Virus record (IMG/VR): IMGVR_UViG_3300033182_000908
Location: 1 to 48,800 of that record
Length of the DNA: 48,800 bases
Origin: a virus
Direction: 5' to 3' (one strand)
The number at the start of each line of letters is the position of its first letter. Position 1 is the stretch's first letter. The position numbers were made by a program, and so were the translations under genes. Positions 1 through 9,200 of this stretch are shown in pieces. A model generated the notes under the pieces. That model had not been told where the DNA came from and did no database searches. It saw nothing but the letters and a program-made list of their open reading frames with translations.

Positions 1-18
1 AGTAATATTACAACAACG

Positions 19-46
19 AAAAAAGGGCACTTCGGTGCCCTTTTTT
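19..46. terminator. Rho-independent terminator, symmetric
   Basis: A perfect 12-bp stem (six A, GGGCAC; then GTGCCC, six T) closes on a TTCG tetraloop. Because the arms end in A-run and T-run, it can terminate transcription in either direction. It probably ends the unit lying left of the window and insulates the promoter at 65. Confidence 0.92.
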
Positions 47-64
47 ATTATCTAAAGAATATTG

Positions 65-72
65 ATAAATAC
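65..72 (+). promoter_or_regulatory. T4-type late promoter motif ATAAATAC
   Basis: ATAAATAC lies just after a terminator and 84 nt before the first gene. It matches the T4 late-promoter core TATAAATA, which is read by the phage sigma factor gp55. Near-identical octamers sit at 3134, 21673, 35188, 35450 and 48561, each close upstream of a plus-strand gene. Recognition by gp55 is inferred; no other -35-like element is needed for this promoter class. Confidence 0.7.
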
Positions 73-80
73 TTGTGTCA

Positions 81-125
81 AAGAGGAGTGCCTCTTGATG
101 AGGACTTATGCGGTACCCACCGCGT
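81..125 (+). other. Structured 5' leader with two hairpins
   Basis: Two small hairpins follow the promoter motif. The first (81-96) pairs AAGAGG with CCTCTT around AGTG. The second (108-125) pairs six positions, one of them G-T, with core GCGG/CCGC around TACCCA. A Shine-Dalgarno-like AGAGGAG (82-88) is partly buried in the first stem and precedes a 9-codon mini-ORF (98-127). A GTG-initiated 18-codon frame (88-144) also runs to just before the real ribosome site. Whether either is translated is unknown. Confidence 0.4.
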
Positions 126-155
126 AGACTTAGAACGTCAATAAAGGAGAAAACA

Positions 156-554
156 ATGGGACGTCCAATTAACAAAAACAAAATCGGCGAAGGTACTGGT
201 AAAATTTTATGCTCTGCATATTACTTTTCAGGTGCTTCTGAAGTAAACGGTGCTACAACTCCAGCATGGATTGTATCACAACGTTCAACAAATAAATTTA
301 AAGTTACAGACGGAACTACTACAGAAATTTTAACTTTAACCAATAAAAACGCAGGATCATTATCAGCAGGCGAGTTTATTATTAATGCTGTGCTAGATGA
401 TTCTAGTACTGTTCAAATTACTAAACTACGTAACAGAACTGTTCAGTATGAAGGCGGAACTGCTAACGTTGCTAATATTAAGTATAATATTGGACACGGT
501 TTAGTTGTTGGTTCAACATCTGATGATGCTGCTGAAGTAGAAGGTCAGGACTAA
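156..554 (+). CDS. Small virion-type beta protein, hypothetical
   Basis: This 132-aa protein begins at MGRPINKNKIGEGTG. That start is chosen because AAAGGAGA (144-151) sits directly before ATG 156; an in-frame upstream start at 108 has no ribosome site. The sequence is rich in Ser, Thr, Gly and short beta segments with no helix or signal peptide. It ends in an acidic tail. No catalytic motif is visible. It heads the first late-type transcription unit, and the genes after it are fibre-like, so a structural role (decoration or fibre accessory) is likely but inferred. Confidence 0.75.
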   Translation: MGRPINKNKIGEGTGKILCSAYYFSGASEVNGATTPAWIVSQRSTNKFKVTDGTTTEILTLTNKNAGSLSAGEFIINAVLDDSSTVQITKLRNRTVQYEGGTANVANIKYNIGHGLVVGSTSDDAAEVEGQD

Positions 555-560
555 TACATA

Positions 561-580
561 GGGGGAGGTAATACTCCCCC
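561..580 (+). other. Intercistronic GC-rich hairpin
   Basis: GGGGGAG (561-567) pairs perfectly with CTCCCCC (574-580) around GTAATA. No T-run follows, so it is unlikely to be an intrinsic terminator. It sits between two co-directional genes and could protect or process the mRNA end, or attenuate reading into the next gene. Confidence 0.6.
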
Positions 581-598
581 TAATTTAGGAACCTAATA

Positions 599-1891
599 AT
601 GTCAAGAGTTTTAAAAGTCTACAACAGTGATTACAAAGTTTCCGTACAAGATGGCGGCACGATTACACTTGATACTGGCAATTTAACTGGTACTACCGTT
701 ATTACTGGCGATCTTGAAGTTAAAGGAACTACAACAACTGTTGAGTCAACTGAAGTTACGATAAACGATAATATCATTGTACTAAGTGACGGAACGGTAG
801 GAACTGGTTTACCATCGTCTGTAGGGTATAAATCAGGCATTGAAATAGATCGCGGAAGTTTAGCAAATGCACAGTGGTTGTTTTACGAACAAATATCTTG
901 GACGCTAGGCGGAACAAGCGGTCAAGGAACATTTTATGCTACGCGAACAGATGGTCAAACATTACCTGTTGCAACTTCCGGACTTGTATTAAACGGTGCT
1001 AGTAACTTATATGTTAATACTGGCAATGGTGTAATCAGTGTTACGAATACTTCTGACTACGAAGAAAAGATTTTTAACTACGTAGGAGGAGTTATTACTC
1101 CTGATGGCACTGGTACTATCGTTATCGATGATGATCATATTCCAAATGCTAAAGCAGTTAAAGATTTTATTGATTATACATATTCAAACGTTACCTTCCC
1201 TTCAATATCAGAAGGCGACACTAGCGTCAAAGCAATTGATGAATATCATAACATAAATGCTATATTGGCAGTCGGTTTAGAAACAACTATACAAACTATA
1301 GGGCAACATGGCTTTGAAGTATCTGATACTGTTGATATCAGCGGAATCAGTGCAGGCGGTAATGCAATCGAAAATCTCAATGGTACTGGAGCAACAGTTA
1401 CTGAAATTATAAGTGCAACAGCATTTAAAGTTAACGTTGACACCACAGGAGGAAATGTAGCATTATATGTTGGCGGAGGAATTGTTGCTAAAACGAATTA
1501 TTTAATATCTCGTGTAGCAATAACAACTTCAGGAAATAATATCAGCAATTTCTATGAAGATTATGTTGATATTGCAGATATAAGAATACAATCAAATGAA
1601 ATTTCTTCTACAGTTAGTGGAGGAGATTTAGTATTAAAGGCACCAGGCAGCGGCAGTGTTTTTGTTGACGACATTCTTCAATTAGGTCCTACTCCATGGA
1701 CTGATGATATTTTAAGTCAACCTACTGCACCTGCAGACGGCGTCAAAATATATACTACTGTAACAACTGATTCAAGTGGATTTGAAGGTCAGACTCCGGG
1801 CAACACTGGAATTTATTATGTAAATAGTAATGAAGTTAGAGATGAATTAATCGCTAAAAATAGAGCATTGCTTTACAGTATGTTATTTTAA
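599..1891 (+). CDS. Tail-fibre-like structural protein (430 aa)
   Basis: The N-terminal ~70 residues hold the beta-repeat style common to marine T4-like fibres (TGDLEVKGTTTTVESTEV, then INDNIIVLSDG). Around residues 310-355 comes a segment (IADIRIQSNEI, then GDLVLKAPGSGSV) that matches the repeated DIRI-N-I module of the 2191-aa fibre at 3282, so the two proteins share building blocks. No enzyme motif is seen. AGGA at 587-590 supports the ATG at 599. It probably forms part of a tail fibre or its attachment to the baseplate; the exact position in the virion cannot be told. Confidence 0.8.
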   Translation: MSRVLKVYNSDYKVSVQDGGTITLDTGNLTGTTVITGDLEVKGTTTTVESTEVTINDNIIVLSDGTVGTGLPSSVGYKSGIEIDRGSLANAQWLFYEQISWTLGGTSGQGTFYATRTDGQTLPVATSGLVLNGASNLYVNTGNGVISVTNTSDYEEKIFNYVGGVITPDGTGTIVIDDDHIPNAKAVKDFIDYTYSNVTFPSISEGDTSVKAIDEYHNINAILAVGLETTIQTIGQHGFEVSDTVDISGISAGGNAIENLNGTGATVTEIISATAFKVNVDTTGGNVALYVGGGIVAKTNYLISRVAITTSGNNISNFYEDYVDIADIRIQSNEISSTVSGGDLVLKAPGSGSVFVDDILQLGPTPWTDDILSQPTAPADGVKIYTTVTTDSSGFEGQTPGNTGIYYVNSNEVRDELIAKNRALLYSMLF

Positions 1892-1902
1892 AGGTATAAA
1901 AC

Positions 1903-2256
1903 ATGGCAATAAAAAACGAAAGATTAACAACAACTCAACTAGACTTACTTGAAGTTCCTGCTGGAAAAAGTTATGCTATTACAAATGTAATTGTATGTAA
2001 TACAAATGCAAACAATTCTGGTTTAGATGCATATTTTGATATGCACTTAATAGCAAATGGCGATGCGCTATCAGATATTAAAACTATGATAGTTGCTAAT
2101 TTAAATTTACCTGCAGGTGAGTCTTTTACTTTTGATTCAGAAAGAATTGTTTTAGAAGCAGGCGACAAGATAAGTTTTGTTGCAGGTCCTGATAATGGTG
2201 GCGGCGACGCCGGCAACACAAATTTATCAGCAACGGTAAGTTTCTTGGAAGTATAA
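1903..2256 (+). CDS. Small beta-sandwich virion protein, hypothetical
   Basis: This 117-aa protein has an AAAGG ribosome site just before ATG. Its pattern (RLTTTQLDLLEVPAGKSYAI, NVIVCNTNAN, then a VLEAGDKISFVAG turn) reads as a compact all-beta domain. It resembles the 110-aa protein at 9862 in size, order of strands and the 'PAG....I' and 'EAGDKISFVA / LPDQEVCVRSN' segments, so the two may be distant paralogues. It has no signal peptide or membrane segment. Its place between fibre genes suggests a fibre or tail accessory protein, which is an inference. Confidence 0.72.
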   Translation: MAIKNERLTTTQLDLLEVPAGKSYAITNVIVCNTNANNSGLDAYFDMHLIANGDALSDIKTMIVANLNLPAGESFTFDSERIVLEAGDKISFVAGPDNGGGDAGNTNLSATVSFLEV

Positions 2257-2259
2257 TAA

Positions 2260-3111
2260 ATGAGATTACTTAAAGCACAGAATACAAATTTAAGAAACAT
2301 CTATGGAAAAGGTGTTAAGTATGACATCGATGATCAAGTGATCATGGATAGCACCAATTCTGTGCTAGTTCCTAAAGGAACGACAGCACAACGACCAACA
2401 AATGCTGCAACCGAAAACGGAGGACATTTTCGTTACAATACTACACTAGATGGTAGCGGAAATGAAATCGGATTTGAAGTATACTATGACGGTTCTTGGA
2501 GAAGGGTAAGATTTAAAGAACCAAACGCAAACCCAGGAATTGTAGTACAAACAACTGGTTTTGGTTCTATTGCTATGGAAGGCGATGCAAACGAAGTATA
2601 CTTTGGTCCTTTAGACAGCCAAGATCCAGATTATCCAGTTCCTACCGCTGCTCAACATATTCTTGTGTTTGTTGAAAACGTATATCAATTACCAACAACA
2701 AACTATGTTTTAGAACAAAATCCTGCAAGAACAAATACCATTGCAAGCATCGTAAGTACAGGCACAACAACAGTTATTCAGACAGCAACAAATCACACAT
2801 ATTCAACAGACGATTTAATTTATATTGAAGGTGTTGAATGTGATCCAGATGATAATATCGAAAACTTAAATAACGGTGATAGCTCATCGCCGGTAAGTTT
2901 TAATATTGCAAGCATTCCGGCTGCAAATCAAATTGAAGTAGAAGTAGACACTTCAGGCGGCAACATAGCAAACTATATTGCAAGTTCAGGAATTTGCAAA
3001 CGAGCAAGTTCAATTGATGGTCAATACTACCCAGATGGCTGGTACATTAAGTTTACTTCAGCAGTAGACTTGGGTAAACCAGTTACAGTTCTACACAACT
3101 TTGACAAGTAA
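2260..3111 (+). CDS. Tail-fibre-like protein (283 aa)
   Basis: Residues ~37-82 carry the widespread phage-fibre motif VPKGTTAQRP, FRYNTT, FEVYYDGSWRRV. The same motif is found in the fibres at 3282, 10436, 18219, 22079, 27206 and 35481. Residues ~98-150 (VYFGPL, HILVFVENVYQLPTTNYVL) resemble the C-terminal domain of the 2191-aa fibre, where 'MVFVENIYQDP' occurs. It starts three bases after the preceding stop, so it is co-transcribed. It lacks enzyme motifs and is probably a short fibre or fibre-tip component. A promoter motif follows 22 nt after its stop, so it ends the first gene group. Confidence 0.8.
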   Translation: MRLLKAQNTNLRNIYGKGVKYDIDDQVIMDSTNSVLVPKGTTAQRPTNAATENGGHFRYNTTLDGSGNEIGFEVYYDGSWRRVRFKEPNANPGIVVQTTGFGSIAMEGDANEVYFGPLDSQDPDYPVPTAAQHILVFVENVYQLPTTNYVLEQNPARTNTIASIVSTGTTTVIQTATNHTYSTDDLIYIEGVECDPDDNIENLNNGDSSSPVSFNIASIPAANQIEVEVDTSGGNIANYIASSGICKRASSIDGQYYPDGWYIKFTSAVDLGKPVTVLHNFDK

Positions 3112-3133
3112 TCCACGTTTATTTTAAAATTGC

Positions 3134-3141
3134 ATAAATAC
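3134..3141 (+). promoter_or_regulatory. T4-type late promoter motif ATAAATAC
   Basis: ATAAATAC stands 141 nt before the start of the largest fibre gene, in the longest gene-free stretch of the window (3112-3281). It is identical to the motifs at 65, 35188, 35450 and 48561. It would start a transcript carrying an unusually long leader. Confidence 0.68.
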
Positions 3142-3281
3142 TATTAATGCAACGCAAGACCAATGTTTGTGGACCGACATCCTAGACATGCTGAGCAGGA
3201 CAAACTGTGGTTCGCCAGCAAAGAGCATATGCTGAAAATTTAGGCGAGAGGGACAGGATCCCCGCATGCTAAGGAGAAGAG
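3142..3281 (+). other. Long structured leader of the giant fibre gene
   Basis: These 140 nt are visibly richer in G+C than the genes around them. A hairpin at 3244-3265 pairs GCG/CGC and GGG/CCC with an AGA bulge and an ACAGGAT loop. It ends 5 nt before the strong ribosome site AAGGAG (3271-3276) and so could affect ribosome access. A 26-codon ATG frame (3163-3243, MFVDRHPRHAEQ...) lies inside without a Shine-Dalgarno sequence. No tRNA cloverleaf fits. It may be a translation-control leader; the evidence is structural only. Confidence 0.4.
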
Positions 3282-6200
3282 ATGGCTGTTGGTCGTATTA
3301 GTGGTCCGCTCTTAAAGTCAAATCTGTTACGTAACGGAATAGATCTGGCATTTGAGACCGACCTTTTATATCTGGATGTTAATAACGGGCGCATCGGTGT
3401 TAAGACAAACACTCCTGGCTGCGATCTTCAAGTAAACGGCACATTCTGTGCAACAAGTGTAAATTCAGAATTACTTACTGTAGATAATGTAGAAATTGAC
3501 GGCAGTACTATTCGTACCCTTTCAGGCGATTTAAATGTTCAAGCAGCAACAGCGTTTGACAAAGTTTACATTCCTAGAGTACAAATTCCTGACGTACAAG
3601 GTGATGTTACGATTACTGGTAGTTTACATGCTACTGGTAACATAACAGCAGATGGTACAATTACTTTAGGCGATGCTGATACCGATAACGTAGTCTTTAA
3701 TGCAGATATTAATTCAGATATCTTACCAAACATAACTGATCAATATTTTATAGGTAATCCTAGTAAACGTTGGAGATCAGGACACTTTCACAATATTAAT
3801 GTTGGTAACGTACAAATACAAGACAACATCATTGAACCTGTTACAACAAATGACGACTTAATAATTCGTGCAAACGGAACAGGTATCGTAGATATTTACG
3901 GATTACAAATTGATGCTGGCGGCGATGTAAGTCTAGCAGGTACTGAACTGCGTTTTGGAAATATAAGAATCGATGGTGATGGTGACGCTACTGGTATATA
4001 TTCTCTAGAATCAAATACAAACATGTATGTTGAGTCTCACGGCACTGGTAGAGTATATATCAATGGCGTTGATATTTTACTAGAAGAAGGCAATACATAT
4101 TATGTTACTCCAAATGGCGATGATGGAAATTCAGGAACTGCGCCAAATGATGCATTTGCTACGATAGCATACGCATTAACGCAAGCATCATCGGGTGATA
4201 TTGTTTTAATTTCTTCAGGTACATTTGAAGAAGTAGCACCATTAACCGTTCCTGTAGGAGTTACTATACGTGGACAAGGCATTAGAGCAACACAATTAAA
4301 GCCAACCGCAGCAACAAGAACGAATGATTTTTTCCGTCTAAACGGAGAAACAACCATTGAAAGTTTAACAGTAAGAGAAATTGAATACGACTCGTTAAGT
4401 GATACAGGTTATGCGTTTACTTATGCTCCGGGAGCAGTAATAACAACACGCTCAGCATACATTAAAGATTCATCAGTTATTAACTTTGGTTCAAGCGTAA
4501 GACTTGGAACCAATCCAGCAGATGATCCTTATGGTTATAACGCAGGCGATGCTGGTCGCGGTGTTAAGATGGACGGTAGCATCTTAGGTACTTCAATAGA
4601 AGCAGCGATGTTATTTGATAGCGTAACATTTATAACGCCAAACAGTGTTGGTATGTACATTACGGAAGGCGGCCGTGTTGAATGGTTAAATTCATTTATA
4701 TACTTTGCATCACAAGGTATTTTAGGCGAAGCAGGCACAACAGGTTTATACGGAGATGGTAAAACATACATTACACTAGGCGGCGTTGCAAGCGGACCAT
4801 TCCAGGCTGAAACAGTAAGATTTACGTCAACTGATGGTTCTACAGTCATTGACGCAACGGTTGAAAGCGTAGACGGAAATACACTGGTCATTGATGGACG
4901 TTTTGATGATCTTGACGGTGAAGATTTAACATATACATCAAACAATCCTGGTGCTGGCATAGTAGGTTTAACCAGTGGAGCAACAGCAACACACGTTATC
5001 TCGTATAACAGAAAAGAGTTTGCTGCAGAATTGCGTTCTATAGCATCCGCAAACATTTACGGCATTGCAGGCGTTAAAGCAGATGGTCCTGATGTACGTT
5101 TAAGATTAAGCTCACATGACTTTGGTTACATCGGTTCTGGTAAAGAATTTGATAACGACGACACAAATGTAATCCAGGCAAACGAAGTAGACGAGCAAAA
5201 CGGTGGTAGAGTTTTCTACAGTTCGACAGACCAATTTGGCGATTATCGTATTGGTGATCTGTTCCGTGTTGATCAGGACACTGGTGCAGTAACATTTACT
5301 GGCGGTAGTTTTGATGTTACGTCTTTAACAGGTATTACATTTAGTGACGGTTCAAATACAACTATTGTAGATCCTACTAAATTACAAACAGGTAACATTA
5401 TAATTGCAGGTAACAGTATTATTACAACTACCGGCGGTATTACCATCGACCCTGTTCTTAACGAAGCAATTACATTAAACAGTCCTACAAATATTGTAGG
5501 CAATACAACAGTAAACGGAACATTTGATGTAAGCGGACAAACAGAAATAGCAAGTCTAAATGTTGAAGATTTAACTGACGGCAGAGTAGTACTTGCTGGC
5601 ACGGACGGCGAGCTTGAAGATAGTGCAAATTTAACATTTGACGGAACATTATTAACAGTTACAGGCAATCAATACATTACTGGAAACTTAACAGTTGATG
5701 GCGACATTACCTTAGGAGGTAATATACAAATAGGTGACCAAGACACTGATAGCATTACTGTTGCTGCTGATTTTGAAAGCCATCTTATTCCAAATGCTGA
5801 TGTATCATATAACCTAGGTTCTACTTCTAAAAGATGGAATCAACTATATTCAGATAAAATAACATCTAGTTTAGTTACACTAGATACTATTCAAACTGAC
5901 GATATTAGAATTGCTAGTAATAGAATTGAAACAACAGCATCAAATGCAAACTTAGAAATTTTAGCAAACGGTTCAGGCGTAGTAAACATTTTAGATGCAG
6001 TTGATATTGACGGTACATTAAATGTTGACGGAGTGGTTACATTTAATAATGATTTTAATGCTACCGGAACATATACACATACTGGTACGATCAGCGTTAG
6101 TAATAATCTTCTTGTATACGGAGAAATATTTGGCGGACCAGTAAACACAGATGACATTAGAATTGCTAGTAATAGAATTGAAACAACTGCTTCAAATGCA

Positions 6201-9200
6201 GATTTAGAACTACTAGCAAACGGTTTAGGTATAGTTCGCATACTTGATGATTTAGCAATAGTAGGTGATGTAACTATCACTGATAATTTAAGTGTATCAG
6301 GCGATATAACCGTAAACGGAGATACTGTAAACGCAGGTAACTTATCAGTAACTGATGATTTATTCGTTACTGGCGAAATATACGGCGGTCCATTAAACAC
6401 CGATGATATACGCATTGCTGGTAATAGGATTGAAACTACTGCATCAAATAGTAATCTAGAATTAGATACCGTTGGAACAGGTACCATAGAATTATTAACC
6501 GATACAAATATTACAGGTAATCTAGATGTATCCGGAAATATTAACTTAGGCGGAAATTTAACAATTGGTAATCAAGATGTTGACACTGTAACTGTTGTTG
6601 CAGACTTTACATCGAATTTAATACCAGACGCCCCAAATTTATATGATTTAGGTTCTTCTACTAAGGGCTGGAGAACATTACACATTGGACAAATTGAAGT
6701 TGATTCTATAGAAATCAACGATAACTATATTCGCACACAAGAGTCAAATGCAAATTTAGAACTTCGTCCAAATGGCACCGGCACAGTTGTTATTGATAGC
6801 GACCAAGCAATCCAAATACCAGTAGGTAGCACAGGAGTTCGCCCGAGTGGTATTACTGGACAGATACGTTTTAATACTGATACCCAACAATTTGAAGGAT
6901 ATCAAGGTACTGCTTGGAGTTCTTTGGGCGGGGTTCGAGATGTTGATGGTGATACATACATTCAACCAGAAACTGGTCCAGGCACTGACGAAGATACATT
7001 ATATTTTTACACTGGCGGCAATTTAAGTGCCGCACTTGATAGTAGTTTATTCCAACTTAATACAAACTTTAGTGTCGTAGGCGATATTAATGGCGGAGCA
7101 TTAAACACCGATGATATACGCATCGCCGGCAATAGAATTGAAACAACTGCTTCAAACGCAAACTTTGAAATTGAGGTTAATGGTACAGGAACCATTGAAT
7201 TACTAGCAAATACCAATGTTACTGGAACATTTGATGTAAACGGACAAACTGAACTTGCAAGTGTAAATGTAGAAGACTTAACCGCTGGTAGGGTTGTACT
7301 TGCTGGCACTGATGGTGAACTAGAAGATAATGGAAACTTAACATTTGGAAATGTAGGCGGAGTAGACACATTAACTATCACCGGTAATGCTAAGGTTACT
7401 GGCGACATCGATGTAAGCGGAGATATCTACTTAGGCGGTAACATTAGAGTTGGCGACCAAGATGTTGACACTATAGAAGTTATTGCAGATTTTACTTCGG
7501 ACTTAATTCCAAACGGTCCAAACCTATACAACTTAGGTAGTGCAATTAAGGGTTGGAAAACTTTATATACTGGACAAATTGAAGTTGATTCTATAGAAAT
7601 TAATGACAACTACATACGCATACAAGATTCAAACGCTGATTTAGAATTACGTCCTCAAGGGACAGGAACTGTATATATTGATACAGATCAAGCATTACGC
7701 ATACCAGTAGGTAGTAATGCAGTACGTCCTGCAGGTATTACAGGGCAAATACGTTTTAATACCGATACCCAGCAATTTGAAGGATATCAAGGTACTGCTT
7801 GGAGCTCATTAGGTGGCGTTCGAGACGTTGACGGTGATACATACATTCAACCAGAAATCGGACCCGGTACTGATGAAGATACATTATATTTTTACACTGG
7901 TGGGCAACTAAGTGCTACATTAAATCAAGACGAATTTAATGTGCTTAAAGTTGTTGTTGACGACATTACTATCGAAGGTAATAGAATTCAAACAGAAATT
8001 TCAAACAGCAACTTAGAATTTAATGCAAACGGTACCGGATACATTGATTTTGTTAACACCAACTCAATTAAATTACCAGTTGGTGATAGTGCTCAAAGAG
8101 GCTCTGGCACAACGGGCCAGATTAGATTTAATACTGACAGCACACAGTTTGAAGGTTTTAACGGTAGCGCCTGGAGCTCATTAGGTGGTGTTCGAGATGT
8201 TGACGGCGACACATACATTGCTCCTGAATTATCATCAGGCTCAGACGAAGATACATTGTATTTTTATAATGCTGGAAATTTAAACGCTACTCTTGACAAT
8301 GGAACATTTAAAGTTTTTGATAATAATATCGAAAACAATGAGTTACGTATTAACGATAACACTATTAGAACTATACAATCAAATGCAGACTTAGTACTAA
8401 GCGGCAACGGAACAGGCATTGTATACCTAGACGGTACTAGTGCAGTTAGAATTCCAGCAGGTAATGTTGCAGATAGACCTGCATCAGGCGTAGCAGGTAT
8501 GATACGTTACAATACTGCTACAAATACCATTGAAGCATGGAATGGTTCAACATTTGCAAGCGTAGGTGGCGGAAGTTTAACTGATACTGACGCAGATACA
8601 TATGCTACGGTCGAAACAGCAGGTAACGATGAAGATACATTTAAATTCTTCGTAGGCTCAAATAACCCTGAAGACTCACCGCAAAGTAAAGAAATGATGA
8701 GCATTAGCCGTAACGGTGTGTTAATAGATGATACCATTCAAATTAGAGGAAATGTAATTGAATCAGTTAACACAAACGAAGATTTAATCTTACGTGCTGC
8801 TGGTACTGGTAGAGTTATTATTGAAGGTAGTCCTGCAGAAGGCGCAAGTTCGGGTAATGTGTTCTTTAGCGATCCGTTAACAACCTTAAACTACAATGCT
8901 ATAGGCAATAACCAAGTTGATATAGGTTTAATATTTGAGCGTGGCATTGATATTAACAAAGGTATTATTTACGACGAATCGGCAGATGAGTTTGCATTTA
9001 TCAGTACGATTGAACAAGGTACTGTTAAAGGTAATGTAGCAATAACAGATTATCAAGACGTAAGCGTAGCAAGCGTTAAACTTAATAGCGAAACGGCAAA
9101 TAAAGTTACGTTTACAGATGCAGATAAGATTGTAAGATCTATTGATAGCGGTGATGCAGCAGAAGTTGATGGTGAAATAGCATTTAGCTCAACTGGTAAT

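Noticed and set aside
561-580. Hairpin as an intrinsic terminator
   Set aside because: The stem is strong but no T-run follows and a co-directional gene starts 19 nt later.
3142-3281. Possible tRNA (a GGTTCG-like string occurs)
   Set aside because: No acceptor, D or anticodon stem can be paired around it.
5890-8260. Regularly spaced repeats resembling an array
   Set aside because: They are in-frame protein repeats of a fibre shaft with drifting codons; there are no short identical repeats with unique spacers, so this is not a CRISPR array.
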